Source: Coxiella-like endosymbiont (GTDB lineage Bacteria; Pseudomonadota; Gammaproteobacteria; Coxiellales; Coxiellaceae). Taken from it: DNA of 64,000 bases. The position numbers were made by a program, and so were the translations under genes. Each line of letters starts with the position of its first letter. The first letter of the stretch is position 1. This document shows positions 61,006 through 64,000 of the stretch, piece after piece. The notes beneath the pieces were generated by a model that was not told the DNA's origin, searched no databases, and was given only the letters and a program-made list of their open reading frames with translations. The stretch covers positions 124,001 to 188,000 of the forward strand of contig NZ_CP094378.1 in the NCBI RefSeq assembly GCF_030643785.1, in the 5' to 3' direction.

Positions 61006-61680
61006 TTCCATTTTTTAAATAATAAAAAGCATTAGCATTCGATTTGTGCTCCTACTCTAAGATATAAGTCAAAAACTGTTGTGCGCTATGGGAGTTAAAT
61101 ATTCCTTTCTCTTTGAAAAGCGAAAATGCATCGGCAGCCATTACTTTAGCATCCCAGGGAATTCCATGAATTCTTGAAACCTCTGCGTAATTGATTTTAG
61201 TGAGCATATGCTCAATCACGTAGTTAAATTCATGAAATAATATCACCACTTCGTCATGACTAAAGAGAGCAGGGATTACCTACCAGCGGATTAAAATTAT
61301 AAGTAACAAAAGCTACGGGAAGTTGCACTTCTCTATTGGACAATCGGCGTCTTAAACGAGGATCATCCATCCATGCACCACCTCACTTATTTTCACGAGC
61401 ATAAAGATCAACATAAAAATAACCGCGCAAATTGATCTTGCACATCATACACCGCGTAGCAGCGCGTATCTGGATACCAAATATCGATATCGACCATCAG
61501 CCTTATAGAGATCTAAAATAGACGATTTACTACATTAAATAGCCCTTGAACCACTTGTGCCTCTGGAAAATACGGTCGCAAATCTTCTTGAGAAATAGTG
61601 TATCTTTTCTGATATAATTTTTCAGCTGTATATGCAATATCCCATAATCATAATTCTAATCGGAATAGCACTTCACCCTA
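61005..61680 (-). pseudogene. M3-family oligopeptidase (PrlC/OpdA-like), relic
   Basis: AEKLYQKRYTISQEDLRPYF, VVQGLF, REVQLPVAFVTYNFN, SHDEVVILFHEFNYVIEHML (zinc motif H-E-F-x-H changed to H-E-F-N-Y), NYAEVSRIHGIPWDA, then immediately KVMAADAFSLFKEKGIFNSH and SNANAFYYLKNGK. In the family about 90-100 residues lie between the G-x-x-W-D-A and the A-D-A-F/Y parts; here they are missing without loss of frame. A zinc metallopeptidase that degrades peptides and signal peptides. Confidence 0.65.
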
Positions 61681-61959
61681 TTGTATTCTTCCATCCAATC
61701 TTGATAAATAAGTTCTCTTATCCGAAAACAACATAGCCTTAATAACACACGCTTGCTTTCCATTGCTCTCCATACATAAAGAGGAATTTGTAAGTTTCGG
61801 GAAATCCATGTCATAGACAGAACTTATAAGATTACAGAACCGGTGGAGGTTCTAAACCACCTGTCAAATGGTGATACTTATGCGTGGCATCCTTTGGAGG
61901 TTCGATTCTCAAATTAGGCCGATAACAATAACTGATTTTTAATTGTTTTAAAAACTGTG

Positions 61960-62650
61960 AACTATTTTTTCTTTTTTTCTTTGACAATTTTAATTAAAAG
62001 ATTACTTGTTGCTGCAACAGCAGCTAGATTATCTATTCTTTTTAAGAAATTTTCAGAATAGGCAATTGTAGATCCTCTTAATACAATCCCTATTTTATCC
62101 ATCAAGAATAATAACCCCTTTAACTGAGGGTTTTGAGCTTGAGCGAGTAACGATCGATATTCCATCCATGAAGCAAAACCTTTTTTCCAATTTTTCCAAA
62201 TACTTGGCACAACTCATACATCGCCTCGTGGTTGTCTTCCTCTTCTGGATAAGGATGTGTGCCCCCTGCCCCATGACCATTTGCTAATAACACACTGCGA
62301 ATAGTTTGTGACGAATAAAAATTATAACGACGAAAACGAGTTAAACTGCTGATATAAATTTCTCGATCTTCTTAAGAAGCAAAGCATTCCATGTGGGTAA
62401 TTTGGGGTAATGGCTCATAGCTTAACAGAAATCGTAACATGAATATTTCTAAACTATCAGCGGGATTTTTTCTTGGTCGGGTAGAAGTACTCTGGACAAA
62501 CCGCTATCTAAATTGAAGGGTTTAGCCTAACAAATAAATCTTTAATTTGCAATTGTTTTTTAAATGGTGTCATAGCCGTAATAATTTTTTCCCGTAATGC
62601 GGCGGGAAAGAGTTCAACTGAAATACCTCGTGAAATATAGTAAATAAGAC
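61960..62650 (-). pseudogene. Unidentified protein, relic
   Basis: EKIITAMTPFKKQLQIKDLF, SLEIFMLRFLLSYEPLPQIT, HMECFAS, RSVLLANGHGAGGTHPYPEE, EDNHEAMYELCQVFGKIGKK, VLLHGW, then LAQAQNPQLKGLLFLMDKIG, IVLRGSTIAYSENFLKRIDN and LAAVAATSNLLIKIVKEKKK. The block GHGAGGTHPYPEEEDNHEAM is striking, but I cannot assign it to a family. Confidence 0.4.
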
Positions 62651-62933
62651 TTTTAAAATATATATCGTATTCTCCTGAGAAACGGCTCGCGTTAATGCAT
62701 TATTAGCATGTTAACCTATAAAAGGGTCCATCCATTGTCGAGCAATAGCTGCAGCGTTTTATTAATTGCTGAAGCACTTGCTTTATCAATCAATACCATA
62801 AACCCAGTCTCCGATTGAGAGATAGCAGCTGTCATTAAGGAAGGAAGTTCTTCCATCATTGGCCCCTGCAGAACTAAGGCTGCATCTAGTGAACTGTGCT
62901 GATTTTATTTATGGAATGCTACACACTTCACTT

Positions 62934-62957
62934 AAAAAACCCTAAACAGGGCTTTTT
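62934..62957 (-). terminator. Short intrinsic terminator
   Basis: AAAAAGCCCTGTTTAGGGTT continuing in T residues on the minus strand: a small CCCT/AGGG stem extended by A-T pairs, loop GTTT, then T run. It would end a minus-strand gene lying upstream (above 62960) and so separates the two unidentified relics. Confidence 0.6.
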
Positions 62958-62959
62958 GG

Positions 62960-64000
62960 CGATTTTAAGACTCTATCTAAAGCCCTCCTAATGAAGAGAC
63001 TTTAGCCATTAAAGCCCCCACTTAACAGGAGACTCCGCCGGTTGATAGCGAACAACGTAACTAAGTAGATTCTTACCATCTACATCGGCTAATATTTAAC
63101 GCAACATCCACTATGGACGAACTTACTTTGCTTAACAGCGCCAAAAAATGCTTTCGCCGGTTGATTTTCAGCTACTGCTTACAAAAGGAGTTACTTTAAT
63201 ACTGACTTTCTTTATTAATATGTTAACAAGATTTTCGGCGGTTGAAATTTAGTAACCAAATGGAATAATTGACAATTTTCACTAATATTATCTGGCCATG
63301 TGAAGATACGTTCCAGATCACGTTCATATTTACCAATCAAAAATAAAAACCAGCTGACTTACACGCACAGGAATGTTCAATAAGCTCACGAAAGTGCTTA
63401 TTATGTAAAGAATTAAAAAAATCTTCAGAGCTTTTTGAGTAAGTGTCTCAAATTGTTTATTTAACACTTAGTCCAACAGCAAAGACAATCAGATCCGCCC
63501 TCTTAATTTTTGTGATACGCGCTTCTTCAACACCAAAAGAATGTAGAATTGAGAGACTTTTTATAAAGGCAACAAAATCCTGTGTAGATTTTTCAGCAAA
63601 AAATAATATTTTATGCCAGTTTTAGCCTTATTTAAAGATAGGTAGAAACATTGATTTCAATGATTTTTATAAAGACGGCTTATATCTTCTGCCGATAATT
63701 GCGATTTTTGATGATTATCATCAAGCGCTAATATTTCTCTAAGATAACGATCAATGTGCTCTTCGGAATGTACTCTTCGGTAAGTTCAATTGTTTGTACA
63801 TCCGTCAAAAAACTTAGTACTCTTGCGCGGTGGAGTGACTAAGAGCAATAGGCATTTGGGTATTTTTGAAAAGATAAGGCGCAATAAATTGTTGTGCCTT
63901 CTTTCTTTTTAGAGAATCGGAAATGGTGGGATTATTAAACACCCCTGTATGCGAAAAACTTTCAAAAAGAAACTTTCAAAAAGAATATCTAAAGTTAAAC
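62960..64000 (-). pseudogene. Unidentified protein, relic, continuing past the window end
   Basis: Minus-strand pieces: SHTGVFNNPTISDSLKRKKA, QQFIAPYLFKNTQMPIALSH, TDVQTIELTEEYIP, LALDDNHQKSQLSAEDISRL, FFAEKSTQDFVAFIKSLSIL, HSFGVEEARITKIKRADLIV, SKHFRELIEHSCACKSAGFY and FLIGKYERDLERIFTWPDNI. They look like one long soluble protein in several frames. I recognise no family. A 14-bp duplication (63956-63983) lies at its upstream end. Confidence 0.35.
63956..63983. repeat. Tandem duplication, 14 bp x 2
   Basis: Two exact copies of AAACTTTCAAAAAG. Confidence 0.93.

Noticed and set aside
61830-61925. tRNA-like sequence with a GGTTCGATTCT T-loop
   Set aside because: No acceptor stem or D-arm could be paired and the anticodon arm is poor. 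At best a dead tRNA; not enough to annotate.
1987-63983. CRISPR array from the many short repeats
   Set aside because: Repeats are two-copy, head to tail, without spacers, and every locus has a different unit.
1-64000. Insertion sequences, transposases or phage genes as the cause of gene death
   Set aside because: I found no transposase motif, terminal inverted repeats with target duplications, or phage genes. Decay is by small indels and deletions.

Overview
This window looks like a chromosome segment from a Gammaproteobacterium of the Coxiella group in an advanced stage of genome decay, most likely a Coxiella-like endosymbiont of ticks. That assignment is inference: it rests on gene content (dTDP-sugar O-antigen relics, an HMG-CoA reductase relic, a hibernation-factor/cold-shock fusion relic, the lolB-tRNA-prs-rplY-pth-ychF order), high A+T content and the very large share of recognisable but broken genes. 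No similarity search was run. I see no rRNA, insertion sequence, prophage or CRISPR array.

Layout. 1-8.3 kb: a MidA-type methyltransferase with one frameshift, a lolB relic, tRNA-Gln, prs, a dead MFS transporter, then rplY, pth, ychF and tRNA-Met. 8.3-19.8 kb: a long graveyard with a universal stress protein, two opposed membrane glycosyltransferases, asparagine synthase, an FAD amine-oxidase-like enzyme, a homoserine-dehydrogenase-like enzyme and the dTDP-deoxysugar genes rfbA/rfbC/rfbB, all broken; then a GtrA fragment and the N-terminus of a peptide-binding protein. 20-26 kb: epmB, a PH-domain relic, parC, a broken secreted protein, coq7 and rpe. 26-33 kb: relics of djlA, gshA, gshB, rsmJ, hemJ, hemL and tag around intact erpA and rubredoxin. 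33-45.5 kb: mrcA, a decayed pilMNOQ cluster, aroK, aroB, a dead exporter, dacB relic and aroE. 45.5-51.2 kb: dead pit and udp, then intact DUF47, purine nucleoside phosphorylase and deoC. 51.2-64 kb: decayed hypothetical genes, csrA, rpiA and a broken lipid locus (SDR, two acyltransferases, HMG-CoA reductase, phosphopantetheinyl transferase, acyl carrier protein, FabB-like synthase, cyclopropane synthase, oligopeptidase), then unidentified relics.

What still works: nucleotide and PRPP supply (prs, rpiA, rpe, punA, deoC), translation (rplY, pth, ychF, epmB, two tRNAs), ubiquinone (coq7), Fe-S assembly (erpA), aromatic precursors (aroK, aroB, aroE), topology (parC), peptidoglycan synthesis (mrcA) and CsrA control. 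What is lost: O-antigen sugars, type IV pili, glutathione, two heme steps, phosphate uptake through Pit and the lipid locus. Several retained genes (parC, mrcA, rpe, aroK, deoC, rpiA and the methyltransferase) carry only one frameshift each, and in every case it lies in a mononucleotide run.

Two patterns cut across the annotation. First, the run-length frameshifts, which could be sequencing error or genuine slippage. Second, about 35 two-copy tandem microduplications of 8-26 bp with unrelated sequences, nearly all in dead DNA; the two inside intact genes (csrA, DUF47) are multiples of three and keep the frame.
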